This document shows positions 43,651 to 52,579 of a stretch of DNA of 64,000 bases, one piece after another. The DNA is taken from assembly GCF_047123815.1 (NCBI RefSeq), contig NZ_CP138920.1:186001-250000 (forward strand), in the 5' to 3' direction. Every line of letters starts with the position of its first letter. The first letter of the stretch is position 1. The DNA is from Maricaulis sp017643475 (GTDB lineage: Bacteria > Pseudomonadota > Alphaproteobacteria > Caulobacterales > Maricaulaceae). A program made the translations under genes and the position numbers. Under the pieces are notes generated by a model, which worked only from the letters and a program-made list of their open reading frames with translations, made no database searches and was not told where the DNA came from.

Positions 43651-44172
43651 TTGCGTATTCGTGTTCTTGCCGCCGCTTCCTGTGCCCTTGCCGTGTCTGC
43701 CTGTGCGACCACAGCCACGTCTCCGGCTTGCCGCGCTCCGGCGCCGCATGAAATGCAGGCCTTCATGGCCGTCATCAGCCACAATTCCGGTCTCCTGGCC
43801 CAGCAATTGGCACCTGGCGCCGTCGCTGACGCATTCGCAGCAAGCGACCCGCAACTCACCAGCCATATCTGGGGGTCCCAGGGCGTGACACGTGGCAGTG
43901 TTGTCGGCGTGCTCTCCCGCCCACCCCTGTGTGTGATTGATGACCCTCGCAGCCAGGCCAGCGACGCCGAACGCCAGATCCTGGTCTATCCGCAAAACGA
44001 GTACCAAAGCCTGCGTCCGGCCGAAGGTACGCCGCTGGAACTGGCCCCGGCCTTTCCGTACGGCGTTGAACGTGCGGATTATATCACCTGCCGTTTCAGC
44101 CAGACCGCCAGCGGATGGAAACTCGCGGATGCCTGTGGTTTCCGCGGCTACACCCCCGTTGTCACGGGATAA
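43651..44172 (+). CDS. Putative lipoprotein
   Basis: The 173-residue protein starts with TTG (GGAG 7 nt upstream) and has a signal peptide with a lipobox AVSAC at Cys18. The mature part contains four more cysteines and no recognisable domain. It follows acs by 77 nt on the same strand. Function unknown. Confidence 0.65.
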   Translation: MRIRVLAAASCALAVSACATTATSPACRAPAPHEMQAFMAVISHNSGLLAQQLAPGAVADAFAASDPQLTSHIWGSQGVTRGSVVGVLSRPPLCVIDDPRSQASDAERQILVYPQNEYQSLRPAEGTPLELAPAFPYGVERADYITCRFSQTASGWKLADACGFRGYTPVVTG

Positions 44173-44266
44173 GCTCACACCTCGTCCACCTCAGGGTGCA
44201 AGCCTGATCGCTTGCCAACCGGTTTGTGCGATTGCGCTGAATAATCTCATTCGAATCGAATGGGAG

Positions 44267-44301
44267 CTGCTAAACACTTGCTTGTATTAGTGATTTAGCA
44301 G
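44267..44301 (+). promoter_or_regulatory. Hairpin just before the start codon of the 44310 gene
   Basis: CTGCTAAA at 44267-44274 pairs with TTTAGCAG at 44294-44301, 8 nt before the ATG. Immediately upstream, CATTCGA-A-TCGAATG (44248-44262) is another perfect inverted repeat that could be an operator. Confidence 0.5.
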
Positions 44302-44309
44302 TAGTGCGT

Positions 44310-44693
44310 ATGTCCGATTCATCCGGCTCCCCCCAGCCCAAAAACGTCGTTCGCGAATCCCTGTCCGGTGAACTCAACCGAACGCTTCTGGTCGCGCGTA
44401 TCGACGCCCTCGTTGACCGTCTGGGTCAAGGCGATTGTTTCCTGATTGACCTGTGTGCGTGTGATTTCGCCCTGTCGCCAGGCGAATTCATGGCCGTCAT
44501 CGACACCTGGTTTGAACGTCTGGGCACAACCGCCCCGACGGCGCTGGTCTTTCATCCGGAAAACCATCGCGACCAGGCCATGCTGTTCGAGACCAAGGGT
44601 TTCCTGCTCGGCTCGCGCCTCAAGACTTTCACACGCGAAAAAGAAGCAGCATCCTGGCTCGCAGAACGCTGCTCCCTCTCCTCCCCGGGATAA
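44310..44693 (+). CDS. STAS/SpoIIAA-like small protein
   Basis: A 127-residue soluble protein whose core (LLVARIDALVDRLGQGDCFLIDLCACDF read in blocks, then a helix and TALVFHPENHRDQAMLFE, ending REKEAASWLAER) follows the layout of SpoIIAA-like/STAS proteins and resembles the one at 11731-12114. The ATG at 44310 is chosen over a GTG two codons earlier. It is convergent with aceB. Function unknown. Confidence 0.5.
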   Translation: MSDSSGSPQPKNVVRESLSGELNRTLLVARIDALVDRLGQGDCFLIDLCACDFALSPGEFMAVIDTWFERLGTTAPTALVFHPENHRDQAMLFETKGFLLGSRLKTFTREKEAASWLAERCSLSSPG

Positions 44694-44701
44694 CTCCGGG
44701 T

Positions 44702-46342
44702 TTAGTCTTCGAACTCGGTCAATTGCATCGGCTTTTTCAGATCCGCAGTCAGCAGGTCATAAGCCGGCAGGGTCAGGAACTCGGCGAAATCCTCGTCCAG
44801 AACCAGCGTGCTGAGGATGTCGGCAGCCTGATCGATCCGCGTCAGCAATTCGTCCATGCCGGAGACTTCTGACTTGATGGCCTCCCGAATGCGCAGGATC
44901 TCTGCCTCCAACACCCCGGCCGTGATCGTGCGGCCTTGCGCCGTGGTGCAGGCGTATTTGCGCCATTGCCACAGCTGGGCACGGGCGATCTCTGCGGTCG
45001 CGGCATCCTCCATGAGATTGCGGATTGGAACTGCACCGCGGCCACCCAGCCAGGCTGCAACATAGCGGATGGCCACGTCGACATTTTCCTCGACCCCGGC
45101 GTCGGTGATCTGCCCTTCCGGCGCCTCCAACAGGGCCTTGGTCGTCACCGGCAGCGCAAACTCATCCTCGAAATCGAGCTGGTTGGGACCTTTCATGCGT
45201 GCGTCGAAGACTTCCCGGGCGATCGGAACCAGGTCCGGATGCGCCACCCAGGTGCCGTCATGACCATTGCTCACCTCACGCTGCTTGTCCTGGCGAACTT
45301 TCTCACGCGCGGCCTCGTTGGCATCCTCGTCATTCTTCACCGGAATGAAGGCCGACATGCCACCCATGGCGTGGGCGCCGCGCCGGTGGCAGACCTCGAT
45401 CACACGCTTGGAATAGGCTTCCATGAAGGGCACCGACATAGTCACCGCCCCGCGATCCGGCAGAATACATTCCGGGTTGTTACGCAGGCGCTTGATATAG
45501 CTGAAAATATAGTCCCAGCGACCGCAATTCAGCCCGACCACATGCTCCTTGAGTTCATAGAGGATCTCGTCCAGCTCGAATGTCGCCGGAATAGTCTCAA
45601 TCAGGACCGTCGCGCGGATCGTCCCGCGTTCCAGGCCCAGCTCATCCTCGGCGTGCTGGAAGACCAGGCTCCACAGGCGCGCCTCGTAACGGCTCTCCAG
45701 CTTGGGCAGGTAGAAATACGGCCCGGTTCCACGTTTCTTGAGGGCTTCATGGTTGTGGAAGAGATAGAGGCCGAAATCGAAGAGAGATCCGGACAGGGCC
45801 TGACCATTGACCAGCACATGACGCTCATCGAGGTGCCAACCGCGCGGTCGCACGATCAAGACAGCCGCGTCGTCATTGATGCTGTATTGTTTTCCGGATC
45901 TCTCATCCGTGAAATCAATCTCGCGACGGTTCGCATCGCGCAGATTGATTTGTCCCTCAATCAGATTGGTCCACAACGGCGCCGTGGCGTCTTCGAAATC
46001 GGCCATGAAACACTTGGCGCCGGAATTGAGGGCGTTGGCGACCATCTTGCGGTCGACCGGACCGGTGATCTCGACCCGCCGGTCAAGCAGGTCCGCCGGT
46101 GCCGGCCGCACCTTCCACTCGCTGGCACGAATATCAGCCGTTTCATGCGGGAAGAGCAGCATGGCGCCCTGGTCCAGTTCAGCCTGGCGTTCCTTGCGAT
46201 AACGCAGCAGTGACTGGCGACGTTTTTCAAACCGGCGGTGCAGCCCCGCCAGAAAACTCAGTGCCTCATGGGTCAGGATATCTCGATAGCCCGGCTCCAG
46301 ATGTCCAAGAATTTCCACGCCTGTTGGTGAGATATGGGTCAT
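44702..46342 (-). CDS. aceB: Malate synthase A
   Basis: Condenses glyoxylate with acetyl-CoA to malate. The 546-residue length and segments such as CFMADFEDATAPLWTNLIEGQ, IRATVLIETIPATFELDEILYEL, CGRWDYIFSY and MGGMSAFIPVK identify form A rather than the longer form G. It is 85 nt downstream of aceA on the same strand and forms the glyoxylate-shunt operon with it. Confidence 0.95.
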   Translation of the reverse strand: MTHISPTGVEILGHLEPGYRDILTHEALSFLAGLHRRFEKRRQSLLRYRKERQAELDQGAMLLFPHETADIRASEWKVRPAPADLLDRRVEITGPVDRKMVANALNSGAKCFMADFEDATAPLWTNLIEGQINLRDANRREIDFTDERSGKQYSINDDAAVLIVRPRGWHLDERHVLVNGQALSGSLFDFGLYLFHNHEALKKRGTGPYFYLPKLESRYEARLWSLVFQHAEDELGLERGTIRATVLIETIPATFELDEILYELKEHVVGLNCGRWDYIFSYIKRLRNNPECILPDRGAVTMSVPFMEAYSKRVIEVCHRRGAHAMGGMSAFIPVKNDEDANEAAREKVRQDKQREVSNGHDGTWVAHPDLVPIAREVFDARMKGPNQLDFEDEFALPVTTKALLEAPEGQITDAGVEENVDVAIRYVAAWLGGRGAVPIRNLMEDAATAEIARAQLWQWRKYACTTAQGRTITAGVLEAEILRIREAIKSEVSGMDELLTRIDQAADILSTLVLDEDFAEFLTLPAYDLLTADLKKPMQLTEFED

Positions 46343-46427
46343 GTCGAGTTCTCCTGCTGTGGGGCCAGGCGCCGGGGGACAAGGAAGAGCGAGAGCCCCC
46401 CGGCCGGACCTGCGGCCCGTGTCCTGG

Positions 46428-47714
46428 TTATTCTGCTGCGAACTGGGCGGTTTCCGTGGACGCGCTCATCGCGGTCGTCGAGGACTTGCCGCCGGAAATA
46501 GCCAGCGAGACCTTGTCGAAATAGCCGGTACCAACTTCGCGCTGGTGGCGCGTCGCGGTGTAGCCATCGACCTCGGAAGCGAACTCGGCCTGTTGCAGTT
46601 CCGAATAGGCGCCCATGCCACGGTCCTTGTACCCGCGGGCAAGCTCGAACATACCGTGATTGAGGCTGTGGAAACCCGCCAGGGTCACGAACTGGAATTT
46701 GTAGCCCATCGCGCCCAGCTCACGCTGGTAGGTTTCGATAGTGGCCTTGTCCAGATTGGCTTCCCAGTTGAAGGACGGCGAGCAATTGTACGCCATCATC
46801 TTGCCCGGATATTCCTTCTGGATCGCCTCGGCAAAGCGGCGCGCTTCGTCCAGGTTAGGCTTGGAAGTTTCCCACCACAACAGGTCAGCGACCTTGGCAT
46901 AGGCCAGTCCGCGCTTGATGCAGTGCTCGACACCCATGCCTTCTTTCAGGCGGAAGAAGCCTTCCGGCGTGCGCCCAGCGTCGAAATCAATGAATTCATG
47001 ATCACGCTCGTCGATGTCGGAATTGATCAGGGTTGCGCTTTCGGCGTCGGTACGAGCAACCGTAATCGTGGGAACGGCCATCACATCAGCAGCCAGGCGT
47101 GCAGCGGCCAGATTGCGCTCGTGCTGGCTGGTCGGGATGAGAACCTTGCCACCCAGATGACCACATTTCTTCTCGGCTGCCACCTGGTCTTCGAAGTGAA
47201 CGCCTGCAGCGCCCGCCTCGATGAAGGCTTTCATAATCTCGAAACAGTTCAGCTGGCCGCCAAAACCGGCTTCGGCATCGGCAACGATCGGTGCGAACCA
47301 GTCCCGAGAGGCCTGGCCGTTCTCCGAGACCTCGATCTGGTCCGCACGCTGGAGTGCACGGTTGATCTTCTTGGCCAGTTCCGGGGCAGAATTCGCCGGG
47401 TAGAGCGACTGGTCCGGATACATTGTGCCAGCAGTATTGGCATCAGCCGCAACCTGCCAGCCGGAGAGATAGATGGCTTTCAGCCCGGCGCGAACCTGCT
47501 GCATGGCCTGATTGCCGGACAGAGCACCAAGCGCATTGACGAAATCTTCCGTCTTCAGCAATTCCCACAACTTGTTGGCGCCACGTTCGGCGAGGGTCTG
47601 CTGGATCACGACGGAGCCGCGCAGCTTGAAAACATCTTCCGGCGTGTAGGGACGCTCGATACCGTCAAAACGGTCATCGGCAGCGTTCGGGACGAGGTCT
47701 TTGAAAGTTGTCAT
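46428..47714 (-). CDS. aceA: Isocitrate lyase
   Basis: Splits isocitrate into glyoxylate and succinate. The 428-residue protein has the catalytic motif KKCGHLGG (Cys184), GWQVAADANTAGTMYPDQSLYP and NCSPSFNW. It is divergent from the ScfR-like regulator gene, with a palindrome in between, an arrangement seen for glyoxylate-shunt control. Confidence 0.96.
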   Translation of the reverse strand: MTTFKDLVPNAADDRFDGIERPYTPEDVFKLRGSVVIQQTLAERGANKLWELLKTEDFVNALGALSGNQAMQQVRAGLKAIYLSGWQVAADANTAGTMYPDQSLYPANSAPELAKKINRALQRADQIEVSENGQASRDWFAPIVADAEAGFGGQLNCFEIMKAFIEAGAAGVHFEDQVAAEKKCGHLGGKVLIPTSQHERNLAAARLAADVMAVPTITVARTDAESATLINSDIDERDHEFIDFDAGRTPEGFFRLKEGMGVEHCIKRGLAYAKVADLLWWETSKPNLDEARRFAEAIQKEYPGKMMAYNCSPSFNWEANLDKATIETYQRELGAMGYKFQFVTLAGFHSLNHGMFELARGYKDRGMGAYSELQQAEFASEVDGYTATRHQREVGTGYFDKVSLAISGGKSSTTAMSASTETAQFAAE

Positions 47715-47810
47715 TGGTCTTCCCCGTAATTGACAAATATCCTGCCCCCGAAACTGTCAAACAGATTATACCCTGTCGATATGTCCTTTCTTAGAAAGCG
47801 GATACAGTGT

Positions 47811-47825
47811 AATGTCTTTGACATT
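47811..47825. promoter_or_regulatory. Inverted repeat in the aceA / ScfR-like intergenic region
   Basis: AATGTC-TTT-GACATT is a perfect inverted repeat in the 154-nt divergent gap. The gap also contains several single TGTC or GACA units (47774, 47782, 47833, 47851). It is a good candidate for the site of the adjacent regulator. Confidence 0.6.
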
Positions 47826-47868
47826 GTATATATGTCGTTTTGTAAATTTATTGACAGAGGCCGGTGAG

Positions 47869-49299
47869 ATGGACGAGCAGAAACCGCTGGAAAAACTCTT
47901 CGCCGGGGCCCGCCTCAGACGGTTGCGTCGGGAGCGCGGACTGAGCCAGGCCGATGCGGCGCAGGCGCTGGGCGTTTCCGCCAGCTATCTCAACTTACTT
48001 GAACGCAATCAGCGTCCCGTCACGGCGCGCGTCCTTCTGGCTCTTGCTGACAGTTTTGATGTCGATGTTCGCGCCTTTGCCAATGAGGCCGATCATCAGC
48101 TGCTCGCAGATCTCAAGGAAGCCGCTTCGGACCCGGTCCTGTCCGGACTGGCGCTGGACCGGATGGAACTCAACGAGCTGGCAGACAGCCACCCCCGCGC
48201 AGCCGAGGCGCTGGCCAAGCTCTTCCACGCCTATCGCGAAACAACCGCGGCAACTGAGGACCTCGCCTCGCGCATGTCCGGCCCGGCCGGCAGTGCCGGC
48301 GGTCCGGGCGTAGTCCTGGAGGCCGTGCGCGACGCCCTGGATGCGCGCCAGAACCACTTCCCGGAACTGGAGGATGCTGCCGCCCAGGTGATTGAGCGCG
48401 CAGGACTGCGCTCACGTGACAAGGCTGCCGACCTCTCCCGCTTCCTGCAGGCACAGCACGGCTTTACCGTCCGCGTTCTGGAAGAGGACCTTATGGCGGG
48501 CGCGCGCCGCCGCCTCGACTTTCATGGCCGTCGCCTGCTGCTTTCCGAAGCGCTCGATCCGTCTTCGCGGACCTTTCACATCGCTGCGGTCACGGCATCT
48601 CTGGAATTCGGCGAGTTATTGGAAAAACTGGCCGAGACAGCGATGGGAGAGAACGCCGAAGCCCGCCGCCTGCTGAGGGTCGGCCTGGGCAATTACCTGG
48701 CCGGTGCGATCCTGGCGCCCTATTCCCAATTCCTGAAGCTGGCCGAGGAAAGCCGCTACGACCTGGTGCGCCTGCAACGCCGTTTCGAGCTGAGCTTTGA
48801 ACAGGTCTGCCATCGCCTGACGACATTGCAACGCAATGGCGAGCGAGGCCTGCCCTTCTTCATGATACGCGTTGACCAGGCCGGTAATGTCTCCAAACGT
48901 TTTGGCGGCGGAATCATGCCTTTTGTGCGCTCCGGAGGTGGGTGTCCGAAATGGAATCTCTACGAGGCGCTGCATTCGCCTGGCCAGGTCCTGGCGCAGT
49001 CCTTCGAGCTTACGGACGGCCGGCGCCACCTGTCCCTGGCCCGTGGCCAGTTTTCATCCTCGCCACACAGGCAAAGCCCGGTCGTTCACGCCATCGCCCT
49101 GGGCTGTGACTGGCAATATGCCGAGAATATTGTGCATGCAGATGCCATTCGCGAACTTGCCCCGGCGCCGATAGGCATCGCTTGCCGTCTGTGTGAGCGC
49201 GAGGGCTGCGCACAGCGCGCCTTTCCGCCGCTTAACCGCAAGCTGGAAATGAACCCGCATACGCTTGGCGCCTCGCCCTATGGATTTGGATCGGAGTAA
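47869..49299 (+). CDS. ScfR-family regulator (XRE HTH + IrrE-like + DUF2083), likely controls glyoxylate shunt
   Basis: The 476-residue protein has an XRE helix-turn-helix (residues about 12-65; RGLSQADAAQALGVSASYLNLLERNQRPVT in blocks), a middle region with HGRRLLLSEAL resembling the ImmA/IrrE-type segment, and a C-terminal DUF2083 domain with clustered cysteines (GIACRLCEREGCAQRAFPPL). This short-chain-acyl-CoA-regulator architecture includes RamB, which controls aceA and aceB in actinobacteria. It is divergent from aceA, so control of the shunt is likely. Confidence 0.85.
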   Translation: MDEQKPLEKLFAGARLRRLRRERGLSQADAAQALGVSASYLNLLERNQRPVTARVLLALADSFDVDVRAFANEADHQLLADLKEAASDPVLSGLALDRMELNELADSHPRAAEALAKLFHAYRETTAATEDLASRMSGPAGSAGGPGVVLEAVRDALDARQNHFPELEDAAAQVIERAGLRSRDKAADLSRFLQAQHGFTVRVLEEDLMAGARRRLDFHGRRLLLSEALDPSSRTFHIAAVTASLEFGELLEKLAETAMGENAEARRLLRVGLGNYLAGAILAPYSQFLKLAEESRYDLVRLQRRFELSFEQVCHRLTTLQRNGERGLPFFMIRVDQAGNVSKRFGGGIMPFVRSGGGCPKWNLYEALHSPGQVLAQSFELTDGRRHLSLARGQFSSSPHRQSPVVHAIALGCDWQYAENIVHADAIRELAPAPIGIACRLCEREGCAQRAFPPLNRKLEMNPHTLGASPYGFGSE

Positions 49300-49372
49300 A
49301 ACCGACTAACGCTTTGGTAAATCGAATACCGTATGGTTGCCATTGAAGACTTATTGTCCGGGGGGGGGCACC

Positions 49373-51163
49373 ATGCGGATCGGGCCACGCGCCATAATAC
49401 CGACAGTGCTAGCTATCGCTGTTTTCTCGACGGTCAGCATCGCCGTGCTGACCGGTCAGGTGACCAATAGCGTTCGCAGCTCGGTCGAGGACAATCTCGC
49501 CACACCGATCGAACGCCTGGAATTGCTGTCGCGCATTCGGGACGATCTGGGGTATGGCGGCGCGATCCATGAGTTCAAGAATTTCGTCCTGCGCGGCGAT
49601 TTCGAACGCCTGCCAATCATCCGTGAAGAATACGCCGACGCCCTTCTGGCGATCGAAGAATTCCGACAGCTGTCTGAAAACGCGACCGAAGATCTTGCGC
49701 TCGACAATCTCGCCGCGACCCTTCGCCACTACCAGCGCAATCTCGAGCTCGCTGCGAGCCTGCATCAACAGGGCCTGCTGCCGACCGAGATCGATCGGCG
49801 GGTCCGCATCAATGACAGCGCCGCGATCGAAGCGGTGCACCAACTGGAGACCAGCGTCCGAGACAGCATGCTTCGGGCCGATGACCGCACCCAGGCGGCG
49901 GTCAATAACCTCTCCCGCGGCGGTTTGATTATCGGGCTCCTGGCGATATTCAATCTCGCGACACTCGCCCTGGTCATCGTCTTGTCCAATCGCCAGGCCA
50001 AGGCGCTTGAGCGCGCATCGGAAGCCAAAACACGTTTTCTGGCCAATATGAGCCATGAGCTGCGCACGCCGATGACCGGCGTGATCGGCCTCGTGAACAT
50101 GCTTCGCAGCACCCGCCTGGACAAGGAACAGAGTAAGCTGGTCGACACGCTGGACTGTTCCGGCTCGTCGATGATCCAGATCATCAATGACATTCTGGAC
50201 GTCACCAAGATCGAGAGCGGCAAGCTGGAGATTGACCCTGCCCCTACCAGCCTGGCCAAACTCTGCCGCAAAGTCGAGGCGCTTTACAGCTCTGCTGCCC
50301 TGGCCAAGGGACTGGAACTGAATGTCGAAATCGATCCGGACCTGACCGGCAATTTCTGGGTCGACGAGATGCGGCTTAACCAGGTCATCGGCAATCTCGT
50401 TTCCAACGCTATCAAGTTCACGGCCAGCGGTCATGTCAAACTGGTTGCCAGTCTCGCCAATGATGAACTGCACTTTGCCGTCCAAGATACCGGCATCGGC
50501 ATCGACGAGGATGCCCAGGCCCGCATTTTCGATCGCTTTTCGCAGGCAGATACGTCAACAACACGCAAATTCGGTGGCACCGGTCTGGGGCTGACGATTT
50601 CGCGCGAAATCGCTGAACTGATGCGGGGCCGGCTGACCGTGACGTCCCAGCTGGGAACGGGGACCGAATTCGCCCTTCACATCCCTGCCCGCTCGGCGCC
50701 CTCACAGGGCGAAACGAAGGATGAGCCGCAGGAAATCAATATCAGCTCTCGCCTGCGGGTACTGGTCGTTGATGATGTCGCCACAAATCGCTTGGTGCTC
50801 GCGAGCATGCTGGCCAAACATGACTGTTCGATCACCGAGCACGATAATGGCGCAAACGCCCTGGACGCCGTACAGACCGAACCCTTCGACCTCGTCCTGT
50901 CAGACATACACATGCCGGAACTGGACGGCATCGAACTGGTCGCCGCCATCCGCAGATGGGAAACCAACGAGGGCCGTGCGCGCATGCCGGTCTATGCCAT
51001 CACTGCCGATGCGTTTCGCGAGCAGCATGATGCCTATCTCGCTGCCGGAATGGATGGCGTGATTTCCAAACCCTTCAAGGCCGAGGAAATCGAAGCCACC
51101 CTCGCCCGCGTCAGCGAGCGTCTGGATCAGCCCGCTGCAACCAGGAAAGCCAGCGCGGCATGA
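49373..51163 (+). CDS. Membrane-bound hybrid sensor histidine kinase
   Basis: The 596-residue protein has a membrane helix (8-27), a periplasmic mainly helical sensor region (about 28-182), a second helix (184-204), a HisKA domain with His228 in MSHELRTPMTGV, an ATPase domain (GGTGLGLTISREIAELM) and a receiver domain (LVVDDVATNRLVLASMLAKHD; phosphoacceptor in LVLSDIHMPELDG). No response regulator lies beside it. A run of nine G at 49360-49368 directly precedes the start and doubles as an unusual ribosome-binding region. Confidence 0.88.
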   Translation: MRIGPRAIIPTVLAIAVFSTVSIAVLTGQVTNSVRSSVEDNLATPIERLELLSRIRDDLGYGGAIHEFKNFVLRGDFERLPIIREEYADALLAIEEFRQLSENATEDLALDNLAATLRHYQRNLELAASLHQQGLLPTEIDRRVRINDSAAIEAVHQLETSVRDSMLRADDRTQAAVNNLSRGGLIIGLLAIFNLATLALVIVLSNRQAKALERASEAKTRFLANMSHELRTPMTGVIGLVNMLRSTRLDKEQSKLVDTLDCSGSSMIQIINDILDVTKIESGKLEIDPAPTSLAKLCRKVEALYSSAALAKGLELNVEIDPDLTGNFWVDEMRLNQVIGNLVSNAIKFTASGHVKLVASLANDELHFAVQDTGIGIDEDAQARIFDRFSQADTSTTRKFGGTGLGLTISREIAELMRGRLTVTSQLGTGTEFALHIPARSAPSQGETKDEPQEINISSRLRVLVVDDVATNRLVLASMLAKHDCSITEHDNGANALDAVQTEPFDLVLSDIHMPELDGIELVAAIRRWETNEGRARMPVYAITADAFREQHDAYLAAGMDGVISKPFKAEEIEATLARVSERLDQPAATRKASAA

Positions 51164-51165
51164 AC

Positions 51166-51190
51166 AAAAAGGGCGCCGGTGGGCGCCCTT
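51166..51190 (-). terminator. Terminator of the diiron-protein gene, possibly bidirectional
   Basis: AAGGGCGCC-GGT-GGGCGCCCTT forms a hairpin; on the minus strand it is followed by TTTTTG. It sits between the convergent kinase and diiron-protein genes. Confidence 0.78.
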
Positions 51191-51224
51191 GAAATCGTTC
51201 GAGACTATTCTGTTCTGATTGTTC

Positions 51225-52316
51225 TTATTCGGCCTGACCGGCGACCGCATGCACATAGGCCATGCGCACATCCTGGTGATTGACCTTGTCCAGGTCCTTG
51301 GCGATTTCCTCGTCCTGCTTGGCCAGCAGATCGAGATCCTGGTCGGCATAGTGCATGACGCCCATATCGGTGTACGCTTTCTGGATCTTGTCGCCCCACA
51401 GGCCGATATCCTTGACCACCGGAACGATGCGCTGGAACAGGAGCGTGCGGAAGAGCTTGTTCATTTCCGAGTTTTCCGCCCACTCGATACATTCCGCGAC
51501 AGGCAAGTCGAGGGTCTCGTAGACCTCGCGAGCCTGGAAACGATCGCGCATGTGATAACAGGCCTCAACGAGGAATTCCTCGCGTTCGTCACGCTCTTTC
51601 TGGGTCAACTCGGGATAATAATCGCGTAGCGTCAGACGGCCGAAGGCGACGTGTCGCGCCTCGTCTTCCATGACATAGGCATTGACCATCTTGGCGAGCG
51701 GGTTCTGGGCCAGATCCCGGATCGTGCCGAACGCTGCCAGAGCCAGGCCTTCGATGACAACCTGCATGGCCAGATAGGTGAAATCCCAGCGGCTGTCGCG
51801 CAGGGCATCATCCACCAGCGAGGCCAGGGGCTGGGTCATCGGGTAGGCCACACCGAACTTTTGCATCAAACCCTTGTAGGCTTCCACGTGACGAGCCTCG
51901 TCCATGACTTGGGTCGAGGCATAGAATTTGGCGTCGAGATCCGGAACCTGCTGGACGATTTTCGAGGCGCAGATCAGCGCGGCCTGCTCGCCCTGCATGA
52001 ATTGTGAGATATTCCACGACTGGGCGTGGCGACGGAATTGAATGCGGTCTTTTTCCGACATCTTTTCCCAGATCGGTGAGCCCTTCAGGGCAATACCTTC
52101 ATCGGGCAATTGCATCGGGTTTTCTTCATCCAGGTCCAGGCTCCAGTCGATGCGGTTGACCGCATCCCACTGCATGTCCTTGCCCTTCTGGTAGAGGTGC
52201 ATGAGCGTCGTGCGCCCGTCGTCGTATTCGAAGTCGAAAGTTGCGTCGAATTGCTGCGGGACCGACCAATGCTTGTCGATATCCGGCATCGGATAGAGTT
52301 CTCTAAGAGAGCCCAT
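51225..52316 (-). CDS. Ferritin-like non-heme diiron protein, possible oxygenase
   Basis: The 363-residue protein contains a four-helix diiron core with ligand pattern Glu110 (GEQAAL), Glu140 and His143 (DEARH), Glu189 (VIEGLAL), Glu219 and His222 (EDEARH). This is the pattern of ribonucleotide-reductase-R2-like and AurF-like oxygenases, but the long N-terminal region and the double DEARH set it apart. The start MGSLREL follows a GGAGGAAA box. A palindrome GTGAACATTGTTCAC lies 42 nt upstream. The reaction is unknown; hydroxylation or oxidation of a lipophilic substrate would fit the neighbours. Confidence 0.8.
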   Translation of the reverse strand: MGSLRELYPMPDIDKHWSVPQQFDATFDFEYDDGRTTLMHLYQKGKDMQWDAVNRIDWSLDLDEENPMQLPDEGIALKGSPIWEKMSEKDRIQFRRHAQSWNISQFMQGEQAALICASKIVQQVPDLDAKFYASTQVMDEARHVEAYKGLMQKFGVAYPMTQPLASLVDDALRDSRWDFTYLAMQVVIEGLALAAFGTIRDLAQNPLAKMVNAYVMEDEARHVAFGRLTLRDYYPELTQKERDEREEFLVEACYHMRDRFQAREVYETLDLPVAECIEWAENSEMNKLFRTLLFQRIVPVVKDIGLWGDKIQKAYTDMGVMHYADQDLDLLAKQDEEIAKDLDKVNHQDVRMAYVHAVAGQAE

Positions 52317-52357
52317 GGCACGTTTCCTCCCCAGGAGCGACCAGACCAAGATCATTA

Positions 52358-52372
52358 GTGAACATTGTTCAC
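52358..52372. promoter_or_regulatory. TetR-like operator, copy 1
   Basis: GTGAACATTGTTCAC is a palindrome centred 49 nt upstream of the diiron-protein start. The same motif occurs at 53990 and, in near form, at 57016. Confidence 0.75.
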
Positions 52373-52435
52373 AAAGCTAAGGTGTGTCAATTCACCACCA
52401 AAAGCAAGGCCCGTTCCTCGATTTTTTGAACGACG

Positions 52436-52579
52436 TTATCGAGGCGTGAGCCGGGCACCATCAGTCACGGAATCGCTAGCATACAACACCACCGCCTCAC
52501 CCTGGCTCAAAGCGCTCAGTATTTCAGCGTATTGGTCGTTGAGATGACCGAGCTCGACCTGACGCAGGCGCGCACGCCC
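52436..52579 (-). pseudogene. C-terminal remnant of an efflux membrane-fusion (HlyD/RND adaptor) protein
   Basis: Reading leftward just after the stop of the hydroxylase gene, one frame gives about 45 residues, RARLRQVELGHLND then EILSALSQGEAVVLYASD and DGARLTPR before TAA at 52436. This is the usual C-terminal pattern of periplasmic adaptor proteins (VELGxRNxxxAEVLSGLxEGxxVVLxPxDxVxDG). No start codon or N-terminal part exists, so it is a leftover of a deleted gene. It is the only content of this gap besides the operator. Confidence 0.7.

Noticed and set aside
52365..52547. 60-codon rightward frame between the diiron gene and hydroxylase
   Set aside because: It overlaps the operator and the adaptor remnant on the other strand and has no protein-like features.
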